NCBI GenBank assembly: GCA_947244675.1
Contig: CAMXLV010000010.1
Span: 1-29,418 of the forward strand
Direction of reading: 5' to 3'
DNA from: an uncultured Clostridium sp.
GTDB taxonomy: Bacteria > Bacillota_A > Clostridia > TANB77 > CAG-508
DNA: 29,418 bases
In this document: in pieces, positions 1-7,043 of the stretch
How positions within the stretch are numbered: the first letter of the stretch is position 1
Layout of the letters: the number at the start of each line of letters is the position of its first letter
Notes under the pieces: generated by a model
What the model was told of the DNA's origin: nothing
The model's database searches: none
Seen by the model: only the letters and a program-made list of their open reading frames with translations
Position numbers and translations under genes: made by a program

Positions 1-1
1 T

Positions 2-293
2 AGCACACATGTTACCTCAAGATCTGTAGCAACAGACGAATCAGAGCAACTTTTTGTTTCAAAAATTTATGGGAATAACAAATGTTTTGCTCATAGCGAA
101 TGTGATGCTATCATTAAAGACAAAGCAAAAGTAACTGCAACACCAGAGATAACAGCTAATAATGTAGAAGCAAATTTAATTCATGAGGCAGCTATTCGGT
201 AAAATAGCAGGAGAGCAATTGATAAAATTAATGACATTGGGACTTTCTGAGAAAGAAGCAGAAGAAGAGATTATAAATGGTTTTTTACGATAA
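2..293 (+). CDS. SufB/SufD-family Fe-S cluster scaffold protein, C-terminal part, with +1 frameshift at CGG
   Basis: The 3' end of a gene entering from the left edge. It is the C-terminal beta-helix and tail of the SufBD family, which forms the scaffold for iron-sulfur cluster assembly with the SufC ATPase in the cytoplasm. Visible family landmarks are KIYGNNKCFAHSECDAII, ATPEITANNVEANLIHEAAI, then GKIAGEQLIKLMTLGLSEKE and a closing GFLR. The HSECDAI style resembles the SufB-like proteins of clostridia and archaea. The frame is broken after HEAAI: frame 0 reads ATT CGG TAA, an immediate stop. Skipping C197 gives ATT GGT AAA (I-G-K), which matches the conserved glycine of the family, and the frame stays open to TAA at 291-293. 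The shift site is one of seven identical ones in the window. Family assignment is firm; whether it is SufB or SufD is not decided. Confidence 0.85.
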
Positions 294-396
294 AATAGAA
301 ATGTGCATATTTTTGTTTTTATTTTCATATAATAAGATAAGATGGTAAAAGCATTTTAAAAGATAATAAAAATTTTTATGGATTCTCTTAAAATGC

Positions 397-425
397 TTGA
401 CAATCTTATTTTTGCATAGTATAAT
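397..425 (+). promoter_or_regulatory. Strong sigma-A promoter of the split initiator tRNA
   Basis: TTGACA (397-402), a 17-base spacer and TATAAT (420-425) form a perfect vegetative promoter 18 bases before the tRNA-fMet 5' half. After integration it reads through attL into the element and could transcribe the element's own tRNA-fMet at 670. Confidence 0.8.
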
Positions 426-442
426 AAAAAAAGTTTTTACAT

Positions 443-480
443 CGCGGAGTGGAGCAGTTGGCAGCTCGTTGGGCTCATAA
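443..480 (+). pseudogene. tRNA-fMet 5' half, interrupted in the anticodon loop (attL)
   Basis: Acceptor strand CGCGGAG, D-arm GAGC/GCTC and anticodon stem/loop up to CTCATAA are intact, then homology stops at 480. The missing 3' half is at 10784-10831. There CTCCGCA pairs with CGCGGAG, leaving the C1 x A72 mismatch and three G-C pairs in the anticodon stem that mark a bacterial initiator tRNA. The two halves joined at GGGCTCATAA make one complete tRNA, so this is a target gene split by integration. Confidence 0.85.
471..480 (+). other. attL core, GGGCTCATAA
   Basis: The 10-base string GGGCTCATAA recurs at 10784-10793, and the sequences on the element side of the two copies differ. It is therefore the probable crossover core of the integrase encoded at 9390-10649. 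It covers the CAT anticodon. Confidence 0.7.
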
Positions 481-623
481 ACAGAGTAGCACCGAAGAAT
501 TGCTAAAGTCCAAAACCGTTGATAAGACACCAAAACATTGAAAATTGTATATTTTGCTCTAACCTTTAATAAAACTTTTAAGTTTATTAAAACTTAATAA
601 AAATGATTAAAAATTAAATGATA

Positions 624-645
624 AAGGGACATTAAAGGGACAAAA
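624..645 (+). repeat. Direct repeat AAAGGGAC x2, candidate integrase arm sites (left)
   Basis: Two tandem AAAGGGAC motifs lie inside the left end of the element. The same doubled motif occurs just after the integrase gene (10660-10681). An inverted version, AAAGGGATGTCCCTTT, lies at 764-779 and 10904-10919. Such arrangements are typical of arm-type integrase binding sites; the role is inferred. Confidence 0.5.
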
Positions 646-669
646 AAAGCACAATATTTAATGAAACAT

Positions 670-745
670 CGCGGGATGGAGCAGCTGGCAGCTCGTTGGG
701 CTCATAACCCAAAGGTCGTAGGTTCGAATCCTACTCCCGCAACCA
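670..745 (+). tRNA. tRNA-fMet (CAT), initiator, carried by the element
   Basis: A complete 76-base cloverleaf with encoded CCA. Acceptor CGCGGGA pairs with TCCCGCA and has the C1 x A72 mismatch. The anticodon stem TTGGG/CCCAA encloses CTCATAA, and the T-arm is GTAGG-TTCGAAT-CCTAC. The three G-C pairs next to the anticodon loop and the 1x72 mismatch identify an initiator rather than an elongator tRNA-Met. It differs from the split host gene in the acceptor and T stems, so it is a separate allele. It lies inside the integrated element and presumably replaces the initiator tRNA destroyed by integration. Confidence 0.93.
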
Positions 746-833
746 ATTCGGAAGTTTTTACCTAAAGGGATGTCCCTTTAAGTGTAATTTTTAATACAGA
801 GATTTTACTATAAAAAGTAAAGTCTCTTTTTTT
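744..833 (+). repeat. ~90-bp repeat downstream of tRNA-fMet, copy 1, ending in a terminator
   Basis: Nearly identical to 10884-10973 (I see two differences, at 749 and 762). It contains the palindrome AAAGGGATGTCCCTTT (764-779) and a rho-independent terminator. One copy follows the element-borne tRNA, the other follows the 3' half of the split tRNA. The element therefore appears to have captured a tRNA-fMet plus its natural 3' flank from a related genome. Confidence 0.8.
798..833 (+). terminator. Rho-independent terminator after tRNA-fMet
   Basis: A 12-bp stem, AGAGATTTTACT with AGTAAAGTCTCT (one G-T pair), and a six-base loop, followed by a run of Ts. Confidence 0.8.
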
Positions 834-934
834 ATCTTGTACGGAAATTCTCAAATTCGTTTTTTCGTTTATAAACACTTTCATACTTTATAATTTGCCC
901 TTCAGCAAAATGAAAAGATATGGAGGTGCATAAT

Positions 935-1624
935 ATGAGTCAAAAAGAACAACCCAATTATTATGCAATCATACCAGCAACAGTTAGGTATGACACTAAT
1001 TTAAAATATGCAGAAAAGTTATTATATGGAGAAATTACAGCATTATCCAATAAAAATGGTTATTGTTATGCTCAAAATAAATATTTTGCAGATTTATATA
1101 ATGTAACAGCCGTCTCAGTTAGCAGATGGATTTCGCATTTACAAAAACTTGGCTATATAGAAACAGAAGTTATAAGAAATGAAAATAAAGAAATAGTATC
1201 AAGAAATATTTATATTGTAGATATACCCTATTATCAAAAAAATCAATACCCCTATATACCAAAAAGTAAAGAGGGTATTAACAAAATTGTTAAAGATAAT
1301 AATATAAAATATAATATAGATGATTTATTTTATTTAATTATAAATAATAGTAACGAAATTCCAAAAAAATTTTTCGCAATTATTGACAGATTAGATTTTA
1401 ATTATAATTCTTATATGCTTGAATATATGAAACAAGATAAAATTAATATGATAAAAGATATTATATATGTCTTGTATGATTTATATAATAACAATTTTCA
1501 ATTTATACTGCAAAATGTAAGTAGAGAAAATTTAGTAAATTTATATCTTTTAGCATTGAGTAATAATCCAGATAACTTATTAAATTATTATAAAAAATCT
1601 ATCATAAATGGTAGTACAAAATGA
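935..1624 (+). CDS. Helix-turn-helix replication-initiator-like protein
   Basis: A 229-aa protein with an N-terminal winged-helix/HTH region of the kind seen at the start of plasmid, phage and integrative-element replication proteins. The run from RYDTNLKYAEKLLYGEI through YAQNKYFADLYNVTAVSVS to RWISHLQKLGYIE is the typical 'keep on plate, read next' HTH_36-like pattern, followed by a basic linker and a poorly conserved, A/T-rich-coded C-terminal half. I chose ATG 935 because GGAGG at 922-926 is correctly spaced; the upstream in-frame ATG at 920 would sit on top of that site. First protein gene of the element and possibly part of its replication or maintenance module. The domain is clear; the function is inferred. 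Confidence 0.7.
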   Translation: MSQKEQPNYYAIIPATVRYDTNLKYAEKLLYGEITALSNKNGYCYAQNKYFADLYNVTAVSVSRWISHLQKLGYIETEVIRNENKEIVSRNIYIVDIPYYQKNQYPYIPKSKEGINKIVKDNNIKYNIDDLFYLIINNSNEIPKKFFAIIDRLDFNYNSYMLEYMKQDKINMIKDIIYVLYDLYNNNFQFILQNVSRENLVNLYLLALSNNPDNLLNYYKKSIINGSTK

Positions 1625-1781
1625 AAAAAATGTGAATTTTATAGTTACAAAAAATGTAGCAAAATTAGATTTTCTTAATAAAGAAATTTGGCATATTTTT
1701 GATTACAAGAAAATGCTTATTTTTCAAGTGTTTTATAATTTTAATGATATAGTTTTTGAAGTGGAGGTAAGTAGGCGATAG
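1608..1781 (+). CDS. Small hypothetical protein (57 aa)
   Basis: Overlaps the end of the preceding gene by 17 bases in another frame (ATG 1608), which suggests translational coupling. It encodes MVVQNEKNVNFIVTKNVAK followed by hydrophobic and aromatic residues. It stops within the inverted repeat at 1766-1804. No family recognised and no strong Shine-Dalgarno of its own; it could be a chance frame. Confidence 0.35.
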   Translation: MVVQNEKNVNFIVTKNVAKLDFLNKEIWHIFDYKKMLIFQVFYNFNDIVFEVEVSRR

Positions 1782-1804
1782 CGTATGCTATCGAATATCT
1801 TACC
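1766..1804 (+). repeat. Two-tier hairpin upstream of the second DNA-binding gene
   Basis: Inner perfect stem CGATAGC (1776-1782) with GCTATCG (1787-1793) around a GTAT loop, and outer stem GGTAAG (1766-1771) with CTTACC (1799-1804). It lacks a T tail, so it is not a usual terminator. Possible uses are a nick site or origin structure, or an RNA element before the gene at 1854. Confidence 0.55.
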
Positions 1805-1853
1805 AACGGACAATTTATTGATAAATTATTAGTTGGCATTGGAGGTGATAAAA

Positions 1854-2762
1854 GTGAGTTATTTTCCGACAAATGAAGAAGAGATTTCTTTGATAAAATT
1901 TATTGCAAAGTATCAGTACTTAAATGTAAGTGATGCAAAATACTTCTTTAATAGTAGTAGGTATTATAGAAATAGAATTAAAAATTTAATAGATAAAAAC
2001 TTTTTAAGAAAAATTAGATGGATGTTAGTATTGGGTAAATCAGGAATCCAATATGTAAAATTATTAAACTTTGAATATAACAAGTCAAATAAAAATGCAA
2101 AATATAGAGAAAGATTATTAAAATTAAGTAACATAGCTGCTTTTTATCATAACTGTAATACTGTTGATTTTATACCATCGTTTGCAATAAAAGATAAAAG
2201 AATATTTACAACAACAGGTAGAAGATTTATAGGAATATTTAATATAAACGGATTTGAATACCTTTCTTATCGAATTCTTAAAGAGCATGATAGTAAATAT
2301 ATCGAATCTGTAATTTATGATATACAAAAAGAAATTAAATATAAAAATATTATTATTTTAATAGATGATATAAATAGAATTAATTTGAATGATTTTGCTT
2401 TTGGATTAAATCGAATATTAGTCATTGAAGATAATGAGATTAACAGAGAAAAACTAAAATATTTACATAGTATAAGATGGAAAGCAATAATAGATAAATG
2501 CTATAAAGGAGCTTATTTATCTGAATATAGTTTCTGTGAATATACAAATAATAAAGATAAATTTATTAATATGTTTTATTTTATAGATACTGAAAAGATT
2601 ACAAGAATTAAATATTTTATAAGGGAGAATTCTACTAAAAGAGCTTATATTATTTGTAATTCAGAACTGGAAACGAGATTACGAAAACAACTACCTGATG
2701 CTAATTATTATGTGGTAGATTTGGAACAATATATTGATAAAGAAAGAAGATATTATTGTTAG
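1854..2762 (+). CDS. Winged-helix DNA-binding protein of unknown function
   Basis: A 302-aa protein. The first ~75 residues look like a winged helix (EEISLIKFIAKYQYLNVSDA, then RNRIKNLIDKNFLRKI and a basic wing). This resembles the N-termini of replication-relaxation or MobT-like accessory proteins of integrative elements, but I cannot assign a family. The middle and C-terminal parts mix short hydrophobic strands (NIIILIDDI, RILVIED, KRAYIICNSE, YYVVDLEQY), a possible alpha/beta fold. I prefer the GTG start at 1854, five bases after GGAGGTGAT; an upstream TTG at 1833 would overlap that site. It follows the replication-like gene and the hairpin and may work with them. Confidence 0.55.
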   Translation: MSYFPTNEEEISLIKFIAKYQYLNVSDAKYFFNSSRYYRNRIKNLIDKNFLRKIRWMLVLGKSGIQYVKLLNFEYNKSNKNAKYRERLLKLSNIAAFYHNCNTVDFIPSFAIKDKRIFTTTGRRFIGIFNINGFEYLSYRILKEHDSKYIESVIYDIQKEIKYKNIIILIDDINRINLNDFAFGLNRILVIEDNEINREKLKYLHSIRWKAIIDKCYKGAYLSEYSFCEYTNNKDKFINMFYFIDTEKITRIKYFIRENSTKRAYIICNSELETRLRKQLPDANYYVVDLEQYIDKERRYYC

Positions 2763-2802
2763 TTGAACAAGATTTATGTAATATTATTTTCTGTATAAAA
2801 AA

Positions 2803-2832
2803 TGCAACCAAATGAAAAAAAGTGGTAATATA
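2803..2832 (+). promoter_or_regulatory. Candidate ECF-sigma promoter for the first sigma module
   Basis: TGCAACC (2803-2809), 13 bases, TGGTAATATA (2823-2832). The second sigma module has TGTAACC, 13 bases, TGGTATTATA at 6416-6445. The AAC-type -35 and the fixed spacing fit autoregulated ECF promoters. Confidence 0.6.
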
Positions 2833-2857
2833 GATATAGAAGATATCTTAAAAGGGG

Positions 2858-2869
2858 TTTAGATCTAAA
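2858..2869 (+). promoter_or_regulatory. 12-bp palindrome TTTAGATCTAAA abutting the start codon
   Basis: A perfect palindrome between the Shine-Dalgarno and the TTG start of the sigma gene. The same palindrome stands in the same place at 6477-6488. A second shared palindrome, AGATATCT, lies upstream at 2841-2848 and 6452-6459. Operator or RNA-level control is possible. Confidence 0.5.
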
Positions 2870-3424
2870 TTGAAAAAAGTAAATGATAAAATATATAACT
2901 ACATAACAAATAATGAATTAGCAATAGAAGCAATTATGAAAGAATACAATCATTATATTTATACTATTATAAATCGTTCTTCTATTATGCCTTCAAAAGA
3001 AGATGAAGAAGAAATTATATTAGATGTGTATCTTACTTTATGGAGCAATAAAGAAAAGTTAGATATAAACAAAAGTATGACAGCTTATATAGCAGGAATA
3101 ACTAAAAATTTAATTTTAAAAAAGATAAGACAAAAAAAATATATAGAAAATATAGACGATTATCAAGAACGATTAACAAGCATACAAAATATAGAATTAG
3201 ATTATGTGGAAAGCCAAAAAAACAATTTGATTATCAATGAATTAGAAAAAATGAAGGAAGAAGATAAAGAAATTTTTATGGCTTATTATTATGAAGAAAG
3301 AAAAATAAAAGAAATAGCAATCATATTTAAAATGTCAGAAAGTAAAGTAAAATCAAAATTATTTAGAACAAGAAATAAATTAAGAAAAATCTTAAAAAAA
3401 GGAGGGTATGAAGTAAATGGATAA
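2870..3424 (+). CDS. ECF-type RNA polymerase sigma factor (module 1)
   Basis: A 184-aa sigma-70-family protein. Region 2 spans about residues 20-90 (IMKEYNHYIYTIINRSS, EEIILDVYLTLWSNKE, AYIAGITKNLI); region 4 spans about 120-175 (EEDKEIFMAYYYEERKIKEI, MSESKVKSKLFRTRNKLRK). It would direct RNA polymerase to a small regulon, probably including its own promoter. The start is TTG 2870, as in the paralogue at 6489, with an AAGGGG Shine-Dalgarno just upstream. The stop overlaps the next gene by eight bases, so the two are co-translated, the usual sigma/anti-sigma arrangement. No frame breaks. Paralogous to 6489-7043. Confidence 0.85.
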   Translation: MKKVNDKIYNYITNNELAIEAIMKEYNHYIYTIINRSSIMPSKEDEEEIILDVYLTLWSNKEKLDINKSMTAYIAGITKNLILKKIRQKKYIENIDDYQERLTSIQNIELDYVESQKNNLIINELEKMKEEDKEIFMAYYYEERKIKEIAIIFKMSESKVKSKLFRTRNKLRKILKKGGYEVNG

Positions 3425-4754
3425 TCAAGAATTATTAAAGAAATTCAAAATAAATGTGGCAGTTAATCAATTTAAAAATGAATATACCAATAAACATACC
3501 CTAAAAGAAGAAATAAAATGGAGGAAATATGCTTTGAAAAGAAAATTAATTGCAGGATTATGTGGAGGATTTATATTAATATCAGGAGTAGCATTTGCAG
3601 CTAATTATGATAAAATTGTAGAAACATTTTTCTTAGGGAAAGGACTTGATGACGCAGCACAAAATGGATATATAGCAAATCCAGATATGGATTATATAGA
3701 ATCAAACACAACTGCAACCGACCAAATAACAGGTATTACTTTAGATAATATTAATGTAAATGCTAAAATAGAAGATTTTTTAATGGATGACTTAAATATT
3801 AGTACTCATTTTACTTTTGAATTGGACACGAAAATAAATGAAACTTTTGACCTAGATACATTGTATCATATAGAATTAAAGGATTTAATAGTAACTGATG
3901 AAAAAAATAAAATTTTATATTGCATGGATCAAGAAGCATTAGAAAAATATTGTCAGGAAAATAATATAGATGAGAAATATACAGAATTTAGCGATAATTA
4001 TTATAATTGTGGTTTAAATGCTGTTATAGTAAATCACGATAAAGAAAATGGCATTATAAATTTCACTTATAATATGTATACAGGAGATGCAAGTTTTCCA
4101 AAAAGTAAGAAATTGAATTTTAAATTTACGCAAATACAATTAAAAAGAGAAGAATGGCTAGAAAATGAAAACAGTATAGTAAATTTAAAAGGTAATTGGA
4201 ATATAGATTTAGATGTACCAAAAAAAATGTATAACAGACAATCCATAGCCTATAAAGTGGTAAGTTGTGAAAATTCAGATTTTCAAATAACTAATGCTAC
4301 ACTTACTGATACAGGATTCGAATTTGGGATGATTATATCTAATATAGAAAAACCAGAACAACCACAAATATTAAAAGATTTATGGCAAGAATATTCAAAT
4401 GGCAAAATTGATATTGATGAATACAATAGAAAAATTAATACTGAAAAAGACTTGATAGAAGCAAGTGAACAATATTTTAAACAAAGAAGTCCAGTGACAA
4501 TTAATGCGATTCATATTTGTGGTCTAGAAGAAAGTATTGAAAATGTAACATATATAGAAAATGAAAAAGGAGAAAAATTTAAATCTACTATGAGTCCAAG
4601 TAGAAGGGCAGATGGCAATTTTATTGATGGCAATAAATATAGTTTTTATGAAACTTTTGGCTTAACCACTTATACAGCAACAGATAAATTAAAAGTAAGA
4701 GTATTATTTAAAGATAAGCCATATATAGTAGAACTAGAGAAAGCACATAATTAA
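3417..4754 (+). CDS. Membrane-anchored anti-sigma-like/sensor protein (module 1)
   Basis: A 445-aa protein with a short cytoplasmic N-terminus, one membrane segment at about residues 44-63 (KLIAGLCGGFILISGVAFAA), and a large extracytoplasmic domain. The N-terminal KINVAVNQFKNEY resembles KIAISNFEKED in the module 2 partner, a likely sigma-contacting segment. The outer domain (NVNAKIEDFLMDDLNIST, FTFELDTKINETFDLD, PVTINAIHICGLEE) recalls DUF4179-type outer domains of Bacillota anti-sigma proteins, but I am not sure of the family. Translational overlap with the sigma gene supports the anti-sigma role; it is an inference. Confidence 0.65.
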   Translation: MDNQELLKKFKINVAVNQFKNEYTNKHTLKEEIKWRKYALKRKLIAGLCGGFILISGVAFAANYDKIVETFFLGKGLDDAAQNGYIANPDMDYIESNTTATDQITGITLDNINVNAKIEDFLMDDLNISTHFTFELDTKINETFDLDTLYHIELKDLIVTDEKNKILYCMDQEALEKYCQENNIDEKYTEFSDNYYNCGLNAVIVNHDKENGIINFTYNMYTGDASFPKSKKLNFKFTQIQLKREEWLENENSIVNLKGNWNIDLDVPKKMYNRQSIAYKVVSCENSDFQITNATLTDTGFEFGMIISNIEKPEQPQILKDLWQEYSNGKIDIDEYNRKINTEKDLIEASEQYFKQRSPVTINAIHICGLEESIENVTYIENEKGEKFKSTMSPSRRADGNFIDGNKYSFYETFGLTTYTATDKLKVRVLFKDKPYIVELEKAHN

Positions 4755-4767
4755 TATATAAAATTAG

Positions 4768-4793
4768 TAAGAAGGGAAACCTTCTTATTTTTT
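4768..4793 (+). terminator. Terminator after sigma module 1
   Basis: Stem TAAGAAGG with CCTTCTTA around GAAA, followed by TTTTTT. Confidence 0.85.
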
Positions 4794-4864
4794 GTAGAAA
4801 TTTTTAAAATTCTGTAATAAAATAACAAAAAAAGACTCTTATTAAATAGAAGGAGGTAAAAGTT

Positions 4865-5372
4865 ATGCAGAATATTGAACAAATATATGAACAATATTGT
4901 AATACAGTTTATAAATACCTATTCTGCTTAACGCATAATGAAGATATAGCTGAAGACTTAACTCGGAGAAACTTTTGCCATAGCAGTAAAAGAAATTAAA
5001 AAATTCAAAGGGAATTGCAAAGTATCAGTATGGTTGTGTCAGATAGCAAAACATCTATGGTATAAGGAATTAAAGAAAAATAGAAAAAATGAGAGTATAT
5101 CTTTAGAAGGACTTACAGGAGAAATACAAGCAGTTGAAACAACGGAAGATATTGTATGTAACAATGAAGATAAATTAAAACTTTTTAAGGATATGCAAAA
5201 GTTAGATGAAAAATCAAGAGAGTTAATTTATTTACGAATGGTTGGAAATTTAGATTTTTCAGAAATCGGAGAAGTATTAGGAAAAACGGCAAATTGGGCA
5301 AGGGTTAATTTTTATCGTGCTAAGCAAAAAATAAGGGAGGTAAATGAAAGTGGAAAAGAAAATAGAATGTGA
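4865..5372 (+). CDS. ECF sigma factor (module 2) with +1 frameshift at CGG
   Basis: Starts at ATG 4865 after AAGGAGG. The first frame encodes sigma region 2.1-2.2 (IEQIYEQYCNTVYKYLF, HNEDIAEDLT) and meets ACT CGG AGA; frame 0 ends soon after. Skipping one base at 4964 gives T-G-E-T-F-A-I-A-V, the expected DLTxETF helix. It continues through region 2.4 (KFKGNCKVSVWLCQIAKHLW) to region 4 (LDEKSRELIYLRMVGNLDFS, LGKTANWARVNFYRAKQKI). The restored product is 168 aa, a normal ECF length. Read conventionally, neither fragment would be a working sigma factor. It overlaps its zinc-finger anti-sigma gene by 29 bases. Confidence 0.8.
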
Positions 5373-6306
5373 AATAGTTCAAGATTTATTACTTGGATAT
5401 GTAGATGATACTTTAAATGCTGAATCAAAAAGATTAGTTGAAAAGCATTTAATAGAATGTGAAAATTGCATCGAAAGATTAAAAGAAATAAAAGAAGACA
5501 TTAAACAAAATGAAAATAATCAACAAAAAGAAATTGATTACTTAAAAAAGATAAGAAGAAAAAGTAAAATAAAATCAATATTGATGGCAATTAGCATTAT
5601 CTGTATGTTGTGTTTTATTATATATTCGCATAAAGTCATAACAGTAATTAATTTTATGAATAAAGCAGAAAAGTCATTAAAAACTAATAATTTCTATAAA
5701 GAAACTGTACAAAGTTTGTCTAACAATCAAACTTCGGTAATGAAAGAATATTATAAAGATGGAAAATATAAAAGAGTTTCAGAAATATATTCTGATGAAG
5801 GAATAAAAAATAATATGACCGAATATGCTAGTGTAGATTCAGATGAAATAATATCAATAGATGCAAATCATAAAAAAGCAACAATAATAAAAGGAAACTT
5901 TGCAAAAATGCAAAATCAAGAATCAAATTTAAAATGGGTACCATTTATACCAAATAGACAGAGTTTATATGCAAATTTAGGAACTGCTTTCATTATGTCA
6001 ATTCATACTGATACTTATCAGGTTGGTAGAGAATATTATGTATTAAAAAATCAATTTGAAAAATCAGGGCGTTGGGAAATATGGATAGATAAAGAAACAG
6101 GATTACCAATAAAAGAGATAAACAGAGAAGGAATAACGGAATTTTTCCCAGAAACAGAAGTTGTAAAAGAAGTACAAGATATGATACAAGAATATAAATA
6201 TAAATTTGGAATTGTAACAAATGAAGATGTAAATGTTCCAGACTTAACTGATTACGAAGTGGAATATACTTCTAATGAGGAGATTGAAAAATTGTTGAGT
6301 AAATAA
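5344..6306 (+). CDS. Zinc-finger anti-sigma factor with LolA/MucB-like outer domain
   Basis: A 320-aa membrane protein. Residues 1-45 carry a zf-HC2/ZAS anti-sigma domain (CEIVQDLLLGYVDDTLNAE, then HLIECENC, the H-x3-C-x2-C zinc motif), which holds the cognate sigma factor. One membrane segment lies near residues 76-96 (SILMAISIICMLCFIIYS). The extracytoplasmic part (ANLGTAFIMS, GREYYVLKNQFEKSGRWEIW, IDKETGLPIKEINR) resembles LolA/MucB/RseB-type domains that sense lipid or envelope signals. ATG 5344 has GGGAGG five bases upstream and starts inside the sigma gene, so the pair is coupled. Clear anti-sigma role; the signal is unknown. Confidence 0.82.
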   Translation: MKVEKKIECEIVQDLLLGYVDDTLNAESKRLVEKHLIECENCIERLKEIKEDIKQNENNQQKEIDYLKKIRRKSKIKSILMAISIICMLCFIIYSHKVITVINFMNKAEKSLKTNNFYKETVQSLSNNQTSVMKEYYKDGKYKRVSEIYSDEGIKNNMTEYASVDSDEIISIDANHKKATIIKGNFAKMQNQESNLKWVPFIPNRQSLYANLGTAFIMSIHTDTYQVGREYYVLKNQFEKSGRWEIWIDKETGLPIKEINREGITEFFPETEVVKEVQDMIQEYKYKFGIVTNEDVNVPDLTDYEVEYTSNEEIEKLLSK

Positions 6307-6357
6307 ATAGGGCAAAAATATTTGTAAAAGAATAAAAATAAAATAAAAAGCATAAAG

Positions 6358-6387
6358 TCCAGTAAAATAATAAATACTGGATTTTTT
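6358..6387 (+). terminator. Terminator after sigma module 2
   Basis: Stem TCCAGTA with TACTGGA around ten bases, followed by TTTTTT. Confidence 0.8.
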
Positions 6388-6415
6388 ATTTGCTAAATAA
6401 AAAATTTTAAAAAGC

Positions 6416-6445
6416 TGTAACCTTTTTTCAAAAATTGGTATTATA
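6416..6445 (+). promoter_or_regulatory. Candidate ECF-sigma promoter for sigma module 3
   Basis: TGTAACC (6416-6422), 13 bases, TGGTATTATA (6436-6445), the same spacing and near-identical boxes as at 2803-2832. Confidence 0.6.
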
Positions 6446-6476
6446 AGAGTAAGATATCTAAAAAACAAAAAGGAGA

Positions 6477-6488
6477 TTTAGATCTAAA
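6477..6488 (+). promoter_or_regulatory. Second copy of palindrome TTTAGATCTAAA at a TTG start
   Basis: It lies between AGGAG (6471-6475) and TTG 6489, exactly as in module 1. Confidence 0.5.
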
Positions 6489-7043
6489 TTGAAACAGAAC
6501 AAAATATTAAAAGATTATATAGAAGAGAACGAACTAAATATAGAACAAATTATTAATGATTATAGTGGATATATCTATACAATTATAAAAAATATATCTA
6601 ATCAAAAATTTACACAAGAGGATATAGAAGAAATGATTTCAGATACATTTTTTGTTCTATGGAAAAATGCCTATAAAATAAGCGAGAATGACAAAATAAG
6701 TTCTTATTTATCTGGAGTAGTAAACAATATTATTAAAAAGAAAAAAAGAGAAATAAAGGCAAATTTTAACATTGAAGATTACGAAAACATTTTACAAGAA
6801 CAAAATCAAGTAGACAATATTTATGAAAATCAAAATAAAATAAAAATAATGGAAAAAGCATTAGAAAATATGAAAAAAGAAGATAACGATATCTTTGAAT
6901 TATTTTATTATGCTGGTAAAAAAATAAAAGAAATTGCCAAACAATTAAATATTACAGAATTCAAAGTAAAAACAAGGCTATATAGAATTAGAAAGAAAAT
7001 AAAACAAATTTTAGAAAAGGAGGGATATAGGTATGACAAATGA
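6489..7043 (+). CDS. ECF-type RNA polymerase sigma factor (module 3)
   Basis: A 184-aa paralogue of the protein at 2870-3424, with equal length and the same order of landmarks: IINDYSGYIYTIIKNI, DIEEMISDTFFVLWKNAYKI, SSYLSGVVNNIIKKK, then region 4 EDNDIFELFYYAGKKIKEIA and TEFKVKTRLYRIRKKIKQIL. The start is TTG 6489 with AGGAG upstream. The stop overlaps the following anti-sigma-like gene by 11 bases. The near-identical leader suggests that modules 1 and 3 arose by duplication and may still cross-regulate. No frame break. Confidence 0.85.
   Translation: MKQNKILKDYIEENELNIEQIINDYSGYIYTIIKNISNQKFTQEDIEEMISDTFFVLWKNAYKISENDKISSYLSGVVNNIIKKKKREIKANFNIEDYENILQEQNQVDNIYENQNKIKIMEKALENMKKEDNDIFELFYYAGKKIKEIAKQLNITEFKVKTRLYRIRKKIKQILEKEGYRYDK

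Noticed and set aside
285..533. Reverse-strand open frame over the tRNA promoter region
   Set aside because: It covers the sufB/D end, a perfect promoter and the tRNA half and shows no domain or ribosome site.
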